The notes: generated from the letters alone by a model not told the origin. Shown: positions 23,450-37,097, counted from the stretch's first letter. The stretch is DNA of 64,000 bases from Ptiloglossa arizonensis (GCF_051014685.1 NW_027478767.1:434001-498000), one strand, 5' to 3'. A program made the numbers and translations.

Positions 23450-25724
23450 CCAAACTGCCATATCTCGCGAACGGATTGATCAATCCGCAAAATTTCTGTT
23501 GCATCTGAAAGTAGAAACTCGCCCGATTACAACGGTATGCGCACTTTTCCCCTAGGCCGTTCTTGTTATTCGTTTCGAGCATCAGAACTGCGCAAATTTT
23601 GAGTTTCTCAAGCGTTTCTTGCCTCCAAACTGCCATATCTCGCGAACGGATTGACCAATCCGCAAAATTTCTGTTGCATCTGAAAGTAGAAACTCGCCCG
23701 ATTACAACGGTAGGTGTAGTTTTCCCCTAGGCCGTTCTAGTTATTCGTATCGAGCATCAGAAATGCGAAAATTTTGAGTTTCTCAAGCGTTTCTTATCTC
23801 CAAACTGCCATATCTCGCGAACGGATTGATCAATCCGCAAAATTTCTGTTGCTTCTGAAAGTAGAAACTCGCCCGATTACAACGGTATGCGCACTTTTTC
23901 CCTAGGCCGTACTAGTTATTCGTTTCGAGCATCAAAAATGCGAAAATTTTGAGTTTCTCAAGCGTTAGTTACCTCCAAACTGCCATATCTCGCGAACGGA
24001 TTAACCAATTCGCAAAATTTCTGTTGCATCTGAAAGTAGAAACTCGCCCGATTACAACGGTATGCGCACTTTTCCCCTAGGCCGTTCTTGTTATTCGTTT
24101 CGAGCATCAGAACTGCGAATATTTTGAGTTTCTCAAGCGTTTCTTACTTCCAAACTGCCATATCTCGCGAACGGATTGACCAATCCGCAAAATTTCTGTT
24201 GCATCTGAAAGTAGAAACTCGCCCGATTACAACGGTATGCGTACTTTTCCCCTAGGCCGTTCTAGTTATTCGTGTCGAGCATTAGAACTGCGAAAATTTT
24301 GAGTTTCTCAAGCGTTTCTTACCTCCAAACTGCCATATCTCGCGAACGGATTGACCAATCCGCAAAATTTCTGTTGCATCTAAAAGTAGAAACTCGCCCG
24401 ATTACAACGGTAGGTGTAGTTTTCCCCTAGGCCTTTCTAGTTATTCGTTTCGAGCATCAGAACTGCGAAAATTTTGAGTTTCTCAAGCGTTTCTTACCTC
24501 CAAACTGCCATATCTAGCGAACGGATTGACCAATCCGCAAAATTTCTATTGCTTCTGAAAGTACAAACTCGCCCGATTATAACGGTATGCGCACTTTTCC
24601 CCTAGGCCGTTCTTGTTATTCGTTTCGAGCATCAGAACTGCGAATATTGTGAGTTTCTCAAGCGTTTCTTACCTCCAAACTGCCATATCTCGCGAACGGA
24701 TTGACCAATCCGCAAAATTTCTGTTGCTTCTGAAAGTAGAAACTCGCCCGATTACAACGGTATGCGCACTTTTCCCCTAGGCCGTACTAGTTATTCGTTT
24801 TGAGCATCAAAAATGCGAAAATTTTGAGTTTCTCAAGCGTTAGTTACCTCCAAACTGCCATATCTCGCGAACGGATTAACCAATTCGCAAAATTTCTGTT
24901 GCATCTGAAAGTAGAAACTCGCCCGATTACAACGATATTCGCACTTTTCCCCTAGGCCGTTCTTGTTATTCGTTTCGAGCATCAGAACTGCGAATATTTT
25001 GAGTTTCTCAAGCGTTTCTTACCTCCAAACTGCCATATCTCGCGAACGGATTGACCAATCCGCAAAATTTCTGTTGCTTCTGAAAGTAGAAACTCGCCAG
25101 ATTACAACGGTATGCGCACTTTTCCCCTAGGCCGTACTAGTTATTCGTTTCGAGCATCAAAAATGCGAAAATTTTGAGTTCCTCAAGCGTTAGTTACCTC
25201 CAAACTGCCATATCTCGCGAACGGATTAACCAATTCGCAAAATTTCTGTTGCATCTGAAAGTAGAAACGCGCCCGATTACAACGGTATGCGCACTTTTCC
25301 CCTAGGCCGTTCTTGTTATTCGTTTCGAGCATCAGAACTGCGAATATTTTGAGTTTCTCAAGCGTTTCTTACCTCCAAACTGCCATATCTCGCGAACGGA
25401 TTGACCAATCCGCAAAATTTCTGTTGCATCTGAAAGTAGAAACTCGCCCGATTACAACGGTAGGTGTAGTTTTCCCCTAGGCCTTTCTAGTTATTCGTTT
25501 CGAGCATCAGAACTGCGAAAATTTTGAGTTTCTCAAGCGTTTCTTACCTCCAAACTGCCATATCTAGCGAACGGATTGACCAATCCGCAAAATTTCTATT
25601 GCTTCTGAAAGTACAAACTCGCCCGATTATAACGGTATGCGCACTTTTCCCCTAGGCCGTACTAGTTATTCGTTTCGAGCATCAGAAATGCGAAAATTTT
25701 GAGTTTCTCAAGCGTTTCTTATCT
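23450..25724 (+). repeat. 13-mer HOR (2275 bp)
   Basis: The order is 11 R S U 12 3/9 10/4 5 6 7 8 9 10. Two chimeras define it. The 3/9 monomer at 24325-24499 has gcatctaaa followed by ggtaggtgtag. The 10/4 monomer at 24500-24674 has tctagcg and gattataac followed by ttcttg and attgtgag. The type 12 here has gcgtac, and the preceding U ends in cttacttcc, two features inherited by the next two units. Confidence 0.88.
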
Positions 25725-26949
25725 CCAAACTGCCATATCTCGCGAACGGATTGATCAATCCGCAAAATTTCTGTTGCATCTGAAAGTAGAAACTCGCCCG
25801 ATTACAACGGTATGCGCACTTTTCCCCTAGGCCGTTCTTGTTATTCGTTTCGAGCATCAGAACTGCGCAAATTTTGAGTTTCTCAAGCGTTTCTTGCCTC
25901 CAAACTGCCATATCTCGCGAACGGATTGACCAATCCGCAAAATTTCTGTTGCATCTGAAAGTAGAAACTCGCCCGATTACAACGGTAGGTGTAGTTTTCC
26001 CCTAGGCCGTTCTAGTTATTCGTATCGAGCATCAGAAATGCGAAAATTTTGAGTTTCTCAAGCGTTTCTTATCTCCAAACTGCCATATCTCGCGAACGGA
26101 TTGATCAATCCGCAAAATTTCTGTTGCTTCTGAAAGTAGAAACTCGCCCGATTACAACGGTATGCGCACTTTTTCCCTAGGCCGTACTAGTTATTCGTTT
26201 CGAGCATCAAAAATGCGAAAATTTTGAGTTTCTCAAGCGTTAGTTACCTCCAAACTGCCATATCTCGCGAACGGATTAACCAATTCGCAAAATTTCTGTT
26301 GCATCTGAAAGTAGAAACTCGCCCGATTACAACGGTATGCGCACTTTTCCCCTAGGCCGTTCTTGTTATTCGTTTCGAGCATCAGAACTGCGAATATTTT
26401 GAGTTTCTCAAGCGTTTCTTACTTCCAAACTGCCATATCTCGCGAACGGATTGACCAATCCGCAAAATTTCTGTTGCATCTGAAAGTAGAAACTCGCCCG
26501 ATTACAACGGTATGCGTACTTTTCCCCTAGGCCGTTCTAGTTATTCGTGTCGAGCATTAGAACTGCGAAAATTTTGAGTTTCTCAAGCGTTTCTTACCTC
26601 CAAACTGCCATATCTCGCGAACGGATTGACCAATCCGCAAAATTTCTGTTGCATCTAAAAGTAGAAACTCGCCCGATTACAACGGTAGGTGTAGTTTTCC
26701 CCTAGGCCTTTCTAGTTATTCGTTTCGAGCATCAGAACTGCGAAAATTTTGAGTTTCTCAAGCGTTTCTTACCTCCAAACTGCCATATCTAGCGAACGGA
26801 TTGACCAATCCGCAAAATTTCTATTGCTTCTGAAAGTACAAACTCGCCCGATTATAACGGTATGCGCACTTTTCCCCTAGGCCGTACTAGTTATTCGTTT
26901 CGAGCATCAGAAATGCGAAAATTTTGAGTTTCTCAAGCGTTTCTTATCT
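25725..26949 (+). repeat. 7-mer HOR (1225 bp)
   Basis: The order is 11 R S U 12 3/9 10. It is the 13-mer with the six-monomer 4-9 stretch removed and type 10 intact. The 3/9 chimera at 26600-26774 is identical in structure to the one at 24325, so both descend from one exchange event. Confidence 0.88.
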
Positions 26950-28524
26950 CCAAACTGCCATATCTCGCGAACGGATTGATCAATCCGCAAAATTTCTGTT
27001 GCATCTGAAAGTAGAAACTCGCCCGATTACAACGGTATGCGCACTTTTCCCCTAGGCCGTTCTTGTTATTCGTTTCGAGCATCAGAACTGCGCAAATTTT
27101 GAGTTTCTCAAGCGTTTCTTGCCTCCAAACTGCCATATCTCGCGAACGGATTGACCAATCCGCAAAATTTCTGTTGCATCTGAAAGTAGAAACTCGCCCG
27201 ATTACAACGGTAGGTGTAGTTTTCCCCTAGGCCGTTCTAGTTATTCGTATCGAGCATCAGAAGTGCGAAAATTTTGAGTTTCTCAAGCGTTTCTTATCTC
27301 CAAACTGCCATATCTCGCGAACGGATTGATCAATCCGCAAAATTTCTGTTGCTTCTGAAAGTAGAAACTCGCCCGATTACAACGGTATGCGCACTTTTTC
27401 CCTAGGCCGTACTAGTTATTCGTTTCGAGCATCAAAAATGCGAAAATTTTGAGTTTCTCAAGCGTTAGTTACCTCCAAACTGCCATATCTCGCGAACGGA
27501 TTAACCAATTCGCAAAATTTCTGTTGCATCTGAAAGTAGAAACTCGCCCGATTACAACGGTATGCGCACTTTTCCCCTAGGCCGTTCTTGTTATTCGTTT
27601 CGAGCATCAGAACTGCGAATATTTTGAGCTTCTCAAGCGTTTCTTACTTCCAAACTGCCATATCTCGCGAACGGATTGACCAATCCGCAAAATTTCTGTT
27701 GCATCTGAAAGTAGAAACTCGCCCGATTATAACGGTATGCGTACTTTTCCCCTAGGCCGTTCTAGTTATTCGTGTCGAGCATTAGAACTGCGAAAATTTT
27801 GAGTTTCTCAAGCGTTTCTTACCTCCAAACTGCCATATCTCGCGAACGGATTGACCAATCCGCAAAATTTCTGTTGCATCTAAAAGTAGAAACTCGCCCG
27901 ATTACAACGGTATGCGTACTTTTCCCCTAGGCCGTTCTTGTTATTCGTTTCGAGTATCAGAACTGCGAAAATTTTGAGTTTCTCAAGCGTTTCTTACCTC
28001 CAAACTGCCATATCTCGCGAACGGATTGACCAATCCGCAAAATTTCTGTTGCATCTGAAAGTAGAAACTCGCCCGATTACAACGGTATGCGCACTTTTCC
28101 CCTAGGCCGTTCTTGTTATTCGTTTCGAGCATCAGAACTGCGAATATTTTGAGTTTCTCAAGCGTTTCTTACCTCCAAACTGCCATATCTCGCGAACGGA
28201 TTGACCAATCCGCAAAATTTCTGTTGCATCTGAAAGTAGAAACTCGCCCGATTACAACGGTAGGTGTAGTTTTCCCCTAGGCCTTTCTAGTTATTCGTTT
28301 CGAGCATCAGAACTGCGAAAATTTTGAGTTTCTCAAGCGTTTCTTACCTCCAAACTGCCATATCTAGCGAACGGATTGACCAATCCGCAAAATTTCTATT
28401 GCTTCTGAAAGTACAAACTCGCCCGATTATAACGGTATGCGCACTTTTCCCCTAGGCCGTACTAGTTATTCGTTTCGAGCATCAGAAATGCGAAAATTTT
28501 GAGTTTCTCAAGCGTTTCTTATCT
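26950..28524 (+). repeat. 9-mer HOR (1575 bp)
   Basis: The order is 11 R S U 12 3* V 9 10. It is the 7-mer with the 3/9 chimera replaced by three full monomers (3*, V, 9). Private changes include aagtgcg in R near 27262, gagcttctc in U near 27627 and gattataac in type 12 near 27724. Confidence 0.87.
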
Positions 28525-29748
28525 CCAAACTGCCATATCTCGCGAACGGATTGATCAATCCGCAAAATTTCTGTTGCATCTGAAAGTAGAAACTCGCCCG
28601 ATTACAACGGTATGCGCACTTTTCCCCTAGGCCGTTCTTGTTATTCGTTTCGAGCATCAGAACTGCGCAAATTTTGAGTTTCTCAAGCGTTTCTTGCCTC
28701 CAAACTGCCATATCTCGCGAACCGATTGACCAATCCGCAAAATTTCTGTTGCATCTGAAAGTAGGAACTCGCCCGATTACAACGGTAGGTGTAGTTTTCC
28801 CCTAGGCCGTTCTAGTTATTCGTATCGAGCATCAGAAATGCGAAAATTTTGAGTTTCTCAAGCGTTTCTTATCTCCAAACTGCCATATCTCGCGAACGGA
28901 TTGATCAATCCGCAAAATTTCTGTTGCTTCTGAAAGTAGAAACTCGCCCGATTACAACGGTATGCGCACTTTTTCCCTAGGCCGTACTAGTTATTCGTTT
29001 CGAGCATCAAAAATGCGAAAATTTTGAGTTTCTCAAGCGTTAGTTACCTCCAAACTGCCATATCTCGCGAACGGATTAACCAATTCGCAAAATTTCTGTT
29101 GCATCTGAAAGTAGAAACTCGCCCGATTACAACGGTATGCGCACTTTTCCCCTAGGCCGTTCTTGTTATTCGTTTCGAGCATCAGAACTGCGAATATTTT
29201 GAGTTTCTCAAGCGTTTCTTACTTCCAAACTGCCATATCTCGCGAACGGATTGACCAATCCGCAAAATTTCTGTTGCATCGAAAGTAGAAACTCGCCCGA
29301 TTACAACGGTATGCGTACTTTTCCCCTAGGCCGTTCTAGTTATTCGTGTCGAGCATTAGAACTGCGAAAATTTTGAGTTTCTCAAGCGTTTCTTACCTCC
29401 AAACTGCCATATCTCGCGAACGGATTGACCAATCCGCAAAATTTCTGTTGCATCTAAAAGTAGAAACTCGCCCGATTACAACGGTATGCGTACTTTTCCC
29501 CTAGGCCGTTCTTGTTATTCGTTTCGAGTATCAGAACTGCGAAAATTTTGAGTTTCTCAAGCGTTTCTTACCTCCAAACTGCCATATCTCGCGAACGGAT
29601 TGACCAATCCGCAAAATTTCTGTTGCATCTGAAAGTAGAAACTCGCCCGATTACAACGGTATGCGCACTTTTCCCCTAGGCCGTTCTTGTTATTCGTTTC
29701 GAGCATCAGAACTGCGAATATTTTGAGTTTCTCAAGCGTTTCTTACCT
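28525..29748 (+). repeat. Seven monomers, start of a further 9-mer unit
   Basis: The order is 11 R S U 12 3* V. It matches the first seven monomers of the preceding 9-mer and then switches to the W-type 5-mer. The type 12 monomer (29225-29398) is 174 bp. The R monomer has private changes (accgattg, gtaggaac). Beyond this point types 10 and 11 disappear until about 39.7 kb, marking a change of array zone. Confidence 0.87.
29225..29398 (+). repeat. 174-bp monomer, one base deleted
   Basis: This type 12 monomer reads gcatcgaaag where others have gcatctgaaag, the loss of a T outside any homopolymer. Confidence 0.9.
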
Positions 29749-30623
29749 CCAAACTGCCATATCTCGCGAACGGATTGACCAATCCGCAAAATTTCTGTTG
29801 CATCTGAAAGTAGAAACTCGCCCGATTACAAGGGTATGCGCACTTTTCCCCTAGGCCGTTCTAGTTATTCGTGTGGAGCATTAGAACTGCGAAAATTTTG
29901 AGTTTCTCAAGCGTTTCTTACCTCCAAACTGCCATATCTCGCGAACGGATTGACCAATCCGCAAAATTTCTGTTGCATCTGAAAGTAGAAACTCGCCCGA
30001 TTACAACGGTAGGTGTAGTTTTCCCCTAGGCCTTTCTAGTTATTCGTTTCGAGCATCAGAACTGCGAAAATTTTGAGTTTCTCAAGCGTTTCTTACCTCC
30101 AAACTGCCATATCTCGCGAACGGATTGACCAATCCGCAAAATTTCTGTTACATCTGAAAGTAGAAACTCGCCCGATTACAACGGTATGCGCACTTTTCCC
30201 CTAGGCCGTTCTAGTTATTCGTGTCGAGCATTAGAACTGCGAAAATTTTGAGTTTCTCAAGCGTTTCTTACCTCCAAACTGCCATATCTCGCGAACGGAT
30301 TGACCAATCCGCAAAATTTCTGTTGCATCTAAAAGTAGAAACTCGCCCGATTGCAACGGTATGCGTACTTTTCCCCTAGGCCGTTCTTGTTATTCGTTTC
30401 GAGCATCAAAAATGCGAAAATTTTGAGTTTCTCAAGCGTTAGTTACCTCCAAACTGCCATATCTCGCGAACGGATTAACCAATTCGCAAAATTTCTGTTG
30501 CATCTGAAAGTAGAAACTCGCCCGATTACAACGGTATGCGCACTTTTCCCCTAGGCCGTTCTTGTTATTCGTTTCGAGCATCAGAACTGCGAATATTTTG
30601 AGTTTCTCAAGCGTTTCTTACCT
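29749..30623 (+). repeat. 5-mer HOR (875 bp), copy 1
   Basis: The order is W 9 X 3/5 U. W carries caaggg and gtgtgg, X carries gttacatc, and the 3/5 chimera at 30274-30448 joins gcatctaaa, gcgtac and ttcttg to catcaaaaatg and the ttagtt end. The gattgcaacgg variant in the 3/5 monomer also occurs in the type 3 of copy 2. Confidence 0.88.
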
Positions 30624-31498
30624 CCAAACTGCCATATCTCGCGAACGGATTGACCAATCCGCAAAATTTCTGTTGCATCTGAAAGTAGAAACTCGCCCGA
30701 TTACAAGGGTATGCGCACTTTTCCCCTAGGCCGTTCTAGTTATTCGTGTGGAGCATTAGAACTGCGAAAATTTTGAGTTTCTCAAGCGTTTCTTACCTCC
30801 AAACTGCCATATCTCGCGAACGGATTGACCAATCCGCAAAATTTCTGTTGCATCTGAAAGTAGAAACTCGCCCGATTACAACGGTAGGTGTAGTTTTCCC
30901 CTAGGCCTTTCTAGTTATTCGTTTCGAGCATCAGAACTGCGAAAATTTTGAGTTTCTCAAGCGTTTCTTACCTCCAAACTGCCATATCTCGCGAACGGAT
31001 TGACCAATCCGCAAAATTTCTGTTACATCTGAAAGTAGAAACTCGCCCGATTACAACGGTATGCGCACTTTTCCCCTAGGCCGTTCTAGTTATTCGTGTC
31101 GAGCATTAGAACTGCGAAAATTTTGAGTTTCTCAAGCGTTTCTTACCTCCAAACTGCCATATCTCGCGAACGGATTGACCAATCCGCAAAATTTCTGTTG
31201 CATCTAAAAGTAGAAACTCGCCCGATTGCAACGGTATGCGTACTTTTCCCCTAGGCCGTTCTTGTTATTCGTTTCGAGCATCAGAACTGCGAAAATTTTG
31301 AGTTTCTCAAGCGTTTCTTACCTCCAAACTGCCATATCTCGCGAACGGATTGACCAATCCGCAAAATTTCTGTTGCATCTGAAAGTAGAAACTCGCCCGA
31401 TTACAACGGTATGCGCACTTTTCCCCTAGGCCGTTCTTGTTATTCGTTTCGAGCATCAGAACTGCGAATATTTTGAGTTTCTCAAGCGTTTCTTACCT
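30624..31498 (+). repeat. 5-mer HOR (875 bp), copy 2
   Basis: The order is W 9 X 3 V. W, 9 and X are direct copies of 29749-30273 at +875, including caaggg, gtgtgg and gttacatc. The fourth monomer is an unfused type 3, which suggests the 3/5 chimera of copy 1 arose by exchange between U-adjacent and type 3 monomers. Confidence 0.88.
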
Positions 31499-33072
31499 CC
31501 AAACTGCCATATCTCGCGAACGGATTGACCAATCCGCAAAATTTCTGTTGCTTCTGAAAGTAGAAACTCGCCCGATTACAACGGTATGCGCACTTTTCCC
31601 CTAGGCCGTACTAGTTATTCGTTTCGAGCATCAAAAATGCGAAAATTTTGAGTTTCTCAAGCGTTAGTTACCTCCAAACTGCCATATCTCGCGAACGGAT
31701 TAACCAATTCGCAAAATCCTGTTGCATCTGAAAGTAGAAACTCGCCCGATTACAACGGTATGCGCACTTTTCCCCTAGGCCGTTCTTGTTATTCGTTTCG
31801 AGCATCAGAACTGCGAATATTTTGAGTTTCTCAAGCGTTTCTTACCTCCAAACTGCCGTATCTCGCGAACGGATTGACCAATCCGCAAAATTTCTGCTGC
31901 ATCTGAAAGTAGAAACTCGCCCGATTACAACGGTAGGTGTAGTTTTCCCCTAGGCCTTTCTAGTTATTCGTTTCGAGCATCAGAACTGCGAAAATTTTGA
32001 GTTTCTGAAGCGTTTCTTACCTCCAAACTGCCATATCTCGAGAACGGATTGACCAATCCGCAAAATTTCTGTTGCATCTGAAAGTAGAAACTCGCCCGAT
32101 TACAACGGTATGCGCACTTTTCCCCTAGGCCATTCTAGTTATTCGTGTCGAGCATTAGAACTGCGAAAATTTTGAGTTTCTCAAGCGTTTCTTATCTCCA
32201 AACTGCCACATCTCGCGAACGGATTGACCAATCCGCAAAATTTCTGTTGCATCTAAAAGTAGAAACTCGCCCGATTACAACGGTATGCGTACTTTTCCCC
32301 TAGGCCGTTCTTGTTATTCGTTTCGAGCATCAGAACTGCGAAAATTTTGAGTTTCTCAAGCGTTTCTTATCTCCAAACTGCCATATCTCGCGAACGGATT
32401 GATCAATCCGCAAAATTTCTGTTGCATCTGAAAGTAGAAACTCGCCCGATTATAACGGGAGGTGTAGTTTTCCCCTAGGCCGTTCCAGTTATTCATTTCG
32501 AGCATCAGAACTGCGAAAATTTTGAGTTTCTCAAGCGTTTCTTACCTCCAAACTGCCATATCTCGCGAACGGATTGACCAATCCGCAAAATTTCTGTTGC
32601 TTCTGAAAGTAGAAACTCGCCCGATTACAACGGTAGGTGTAGTTTTCCCCTACGCCTTTCTAGTTATTCGTTTCGAGCATCAGAACTGCGAAAATTTTGA
32701 GTTTCTGAAGCGTTTCTTACCTCCAAACTGCCATATCTCGAGAACGGATTGACCAATCCGCAAAATTTCTGTTGCATCTGAAAGTAGAAACTCGCCCGAT
32801 TACAACGGTATGCGCACTTTTCCCCTAGGCCGTTCTAGTTATTCGTGTCGAGCATTAGAACTGCGAAAATTTTGAGTTTCTCAAGCGTTTCTTATCTCCA
32901 AACTGCCACATCTCGCGAACGGATTGACCAATCAGCAAAATTTCTGTTGCATCTAAAAGTAGAAACTCGCCCGATTACAACGGTATGCGTACTTTTCCCC
33001 TAGGCCGTTCTTGTTATTCGTTTCGAGCATCAGAACTGCGAAAATTTTGAGTTTCTCAAGCGTTTCTTATCT
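31499..33072 (+). repeat. Nine-monomer transition into the 6-mer zone
   Basis: The order is b U d e f P' 9' e f. P' (32373-32547) has tgatcaa and gattataacggg with ttccag. The 9' monomer (32548-32722) has gcttctga, a cctacgcc change that removes the AvrII site, and ttctgaag. The e and f monomers occur twice 700 bp apart. The U monomer (31674-31847) is 174 bp. The second f has aatcagc, shared with the f at 34823. Confidence 0.85.
31674..31847 (+). repeat. 174-bp monomer, one base deleted
   Basis: This U monomer reads gcaaaatcctg instead of gcaaaatttctg, a one-base loss together with a T to C change. Its relative at 60373 is full length, so the change is later than that duplication. Confidence 0.9.
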
Positions 33073-34122
33073 CCAAACTGCCATATCTCGCGAACGGATT
33101 GATCAATCCGCAAAATTTCTGTTGCATCTGAAAGTAGAAACTCGCCCGATTACAACGGTATGCGCACTTTTCCCCTAGGCCGTTCTTGTTATTCGTTTCG
33201 AGCATCAGAACTGCGAATATTTTGAGTTTCTCAAGCGTTTCTTACCTCCAAACTGCCATATCTCGCGAACGGATTGACCAATCCGCAAAATTTCTGTTGC
33301 TTCTGAAAGTAGAAACTCGCCCGATTACAACGGTATGCGCACTTTTCCCCTAGGCCGTACTAGTTATTCGTTTCGAGCATCAAAAATGCGAAAATTTTGA
33401 GTTTCTCAAGCGTTAGTTACCTCCAAACTGCCATATCTCGCGAACGGATTAACCAATTCGCAAAATTTCTGTTGCATCTGAAAGTAGAAACTCGCCCGAT
33501 TACAACGGTATGCGCACTTTTCCCCTAGGCCGTTCTTGTTATTCGTTTCGAGCATCAGAACTGCGAATATTTTGAGTTTCTCAAGCGTTTCTTACCTCCA
33601 AACTGCCGTATCTCGCGAACGGATTGACCAATCCGCAAAATTTCTGTTGCATCTGAAAGTAGAAACTCGCCCGATTACAACGGTAGGTGTAGTTTTCCCC
33701 TAGGCCTTTCTAGTTATTCGTTTCGAGCATCAGAACTGCGAAAATTTTGAGTTTCTGAAGCGTTTCTTACCTCCAAACTGCCATATCTCGAGAACGGATT
33801 GACCAATCCGCAAAATTTCTGTTGCATCTGAAAGTAGAAACTCGCCCGATTACAACGGTATGCGCACTTTTCCCCTAGGCCGTTGTAGTTATTCGTGTCG
33901 AGCATTAGAACTGCGAAAATTTTGAGTTTCTCAAGCGTTTCTTATCTCCAAACTGCCACATCTCGCGAACGGATTGACCAATCCGCAAAATTTCTGTTGC
34001 ATCTAAAAGTAGAAACTCGCCCGATTACAACGGTATGCGTACTTTTCCCCTAGGCCGTTCTTGTTATTCGTTTCGAGCATCAGAACTGCGAAAATTTTGA
34101 GTTCCTCAAGCGTTTCTTATCT
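33073..34122 (+). repeat. 6-mer HOR (1050 bp), copy 1
   Basis: The order is a b c d e f, where c is the U-like monomer. Type e creates a ctcgag (XhoI) site and here has gttgtag. Type d has gccgtatc and ends ttctgaag, and type f has cacatctc with gcatctaaa. The same markers return at +1050 multiples downstream. Confidence 0.9.
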
Positions 34123-34997
34123 CCAAACTGCCATATCTCGCGAACGGATTGATCAATCCGCAAAATTTCTGTTGCATCTGAAAGTAGAAACTCGCCCGAT
34201 TACAACGGTATGCGCACTTTTCCCCTAGGCCGTTCTTGTTATTCGTTTCGAGCATCAGAACTGCGAATATTTTGAGTTTCTCAAGCGTTTCTTACCTCCA
34301 AACTGCCATATCTCGCGAACGGATTGACCAATCCGCAAAATTTCTGTTGCTTCTGAAAGTAGAAACTCGCCCGATTACAACGGTATGCGCACTTTTCCCC
34401 TAGGCCGTACTAGTTATTCGTTTCGAGCATCAAAAATGCGAAAATTTTGAGTTTCTCAAGCGTTAGTTACCTCCAAACTGCCATATCTCGCGAACGGATT
34501 AACCAATTCGCAAAATTTCTGTTGCATCTGAAAGTAGAAACTCGCCCGATTACAACGGTATGCGCACTTTTCCCCTAGGCCGTTCTTGTTATTCGTTTCG
34601 AGCATCAGAACTGCGAATATTTTGAGTTTCTCAAGCGTTTCTTACCTCCAAACTGCCGTATCTCGCGAACGGATTGACCAATCCGCAAAATTTCTGTTGC
34701 ATCTGAAAGTAGAAACTCGCCCGATTACAACGGTAGGTGTAGTTTTCCCCTAGGCCGTTCTAGTTATTCGTGTCGAGCATTAGAACTGCGAAAATTTTGA
34801 GTTTCTCAAGCGTTTCTTATCTCCAAACTGCCACATCTCGCGAACGGATTGACCAATCAGCAAAATTTCTGTTGCATCTAAAAGTAGAAACTCGCCCGAT
34901 TACAACGGTATGCGTACTTTTCCCCTAGGCCGTTCTTGTTATTCGTTTCGAGCATCAGAACTGCGAAAATTTTGAGTTTCTCAAGCGTTTCTTATCT
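34123..34997 (+). repeat. 5-mer derivative of the 6-mer (875 bp)
   Basis: The order is a b c d/e f. The d/e chimera (34648-34822) starts with gccgtatc and ggtaggtgtag but continues with ttctag, cgtgt and cattag. One monomer is therefore lost, while each remaining monomer stays 175 bp. Confidence 0.9.
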
Positions 34998-36047
34998 CCA
35001 AACTGCCATATCTCGCGAACGGATTGATCAATCCGCAAAATTTCTGTTGCATCTGAAAGTAGAAACTCGCCCGATTACAACGGTATGCGCACTTTTCCCC
35101 TAGGCCGTTCTTGTTATTCGTTTCGAGCATCAGAACTGCGAATATTTTGAGTTTCTCAAGCGTTTCTTACCTCCAAACTGCCATATCTCGCGAACGGATT
35201 GACCAATCCGCAAAATTTCTGTTGCTTCTGAAAGTAGAAACTCGCCCGATTACAACGGTATGCGCACTTTTCCCCTAGGCCGTACTAGTTATTCGTTTCG
35301 AGCATCAAAAATGCGAAAATTTTGAGTTTCTCAAGCGTTAGTTACCTCCAAACTGCCATATCTCGCGAACGGATTAACCAATTCGCAAAATTTCTGTTGC
35401 ATCTGAAAGTAGAAACTCGCCCGATTACAACGGTATGCGCACTTTTCCCCTAGGCCGTTCTTGTTATTCGTTTCGAGCATCAGAACTGCGAATATTTTGA
35501 GTTTCTCAAGCGTTTCTTACCTCCAAACTGCCGTATCTCGCGAACGGATTGACCAATCCGCAAAATTTCTGTTGCATCTGAAAGTAGAAACTCGCCCGAT
35601 TACAACGGTAGGTGTAGTTTTCCCCTAGGCCTTTCTAGTTATTCGTTTCGAGCATCAGAACTGCGAAAATTTTGAGTTTCTGAAGCGTTTCTTACCTCCA
35701 AACTGCCATATCTCGAGAACGGATTGACCAATCCGCAAAATTTCTGTTGCATCTGAAAGTAGAAACTCGCCCGATTACAACGGTATGCGCACTTTTCCCC
35801 TAGGCCGTTGTAGTTATTCGTGTCGAGCATTAGAACTGCGAAAATTTTGAGTTTCTCAAGCGTTTCTTATCTCCAAACTGCCACATCTCGCGAACGGATT
35901 GACCAATCCGCAAAATTTCTGTTGCATCTAAAAGTAGAAACTCGCCCGATTACAACGGTATGCGTACTTTTCCCCTAGGCCGTTCTTGTTATTCGTTTCG
36001 AGCATCAGAACTGCGAAAATTTTGAGTTTCTCAAGCGTTTCTTATCT
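34998..36047 (+). repeat. 6-mer HOR (1050 bp), copy 2
   Basis: The order is a b c d e f with e at 35698-35872 carrying gttgtag. It is nearly identical to 33073-34122, differing only at isolated bases such as gagttcctc versus gagtttctc near the f/a boundary. Confidence 0.9.
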
Positions 36048-37097
36048 CCAAACTGCCATATCTCGCGAACGGATTGATCAATCCGCAAAATTTCTGTTGC
36101 ATCTGAAAGTAGAAACTCGCCCGATTACAACGGTATGCGCACTTTTCCCCTAGGCCGTTCTTGTTATTCGTTTCGAGCATCAGAACTGCGAATATTTTGA
36201 GTTTCTCAAGCGTTTCTTACCTCCAAACTGCCATATCTCGCGAACGGATTGACCAATCCGCAAAATTTCTGTTGCTTCTGAAAGTAGAAACTCGCCCGAT
36301 TACAACGGTATGCGCACTTTTCCCCTAGGCCGTACTAGTTATTCGTTTCGAACATCAAAAATGCGAAAATTTTGAGTTTCTCAAGCGTTAGTTACCTCCA
36401 AACTGCCATATCTCGCGAACGGATTAACCAATTCGCAAAATTTCTGTTGCATCTGAAAGTAGAAACTCGCCCGATTACAACGGTATGCGCACTTTTCCCC
36501 TAGGCCGTTCTTGTTATTCGTTTCGAGCATCAGAACTGCGAATATTTTGAGTTTCTCAAGCGTTTCTTACCTCCAAACTGCCGTATCTCGCGAACGGATT
36601 GACCAATCCGCAAAATTTCTGTTGCATCTGAAAGTAGAAACTCGCCCGATTACAACGGTAGGTGTAGTTTTCCCCTAGGCCTTTCTAGTTATTCGTTTCG
36701 AGCATCAGAACTGCGAAAATTTTGAGTTTCTGAAGCGTTTCTTACCTCCAAACTGCCATATCTCGAGAACGGATTGACCAATCCGCAAAATTTCTGTTGC
36801 ATCTGAAAGTAGAAACTCGCCCGATTACAACGGTATGCGCACTTTTCCCCTAGGCCGTTGTAGTTATTCGTGTCGAGCATTAGAACTGCGAAAATTTTGA
36901 GTTTCTCAAGCGTTTCTTATCTCCAAACTGCCACATCTCGCGAACGGATTGACCAATCCGCAAAATTTCTGTTGCATCTGAAAGTAGAAACTCGCCCGAT
37001 TACAACGGTATGCGTACTTTTCCCCTAGGCCGTTCTTGTTATTCGTTTCGAGCATCAGAACTGCGAAAATTGTGAGTTTCTCAAGCGTTTCTTATCT
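36048..37097 (+). repeat. 6-mer HOR (1050 bp), copy 3
   Basis: The order is a b c d e f'. The b monomer has a private cgaacatc. The last monomer f' has gcatctga in place of gcatctaaa and ends attgtgag. The e and f' monomers are also the left edge of the large duplicated segment that follows. Confidence 0.9.
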
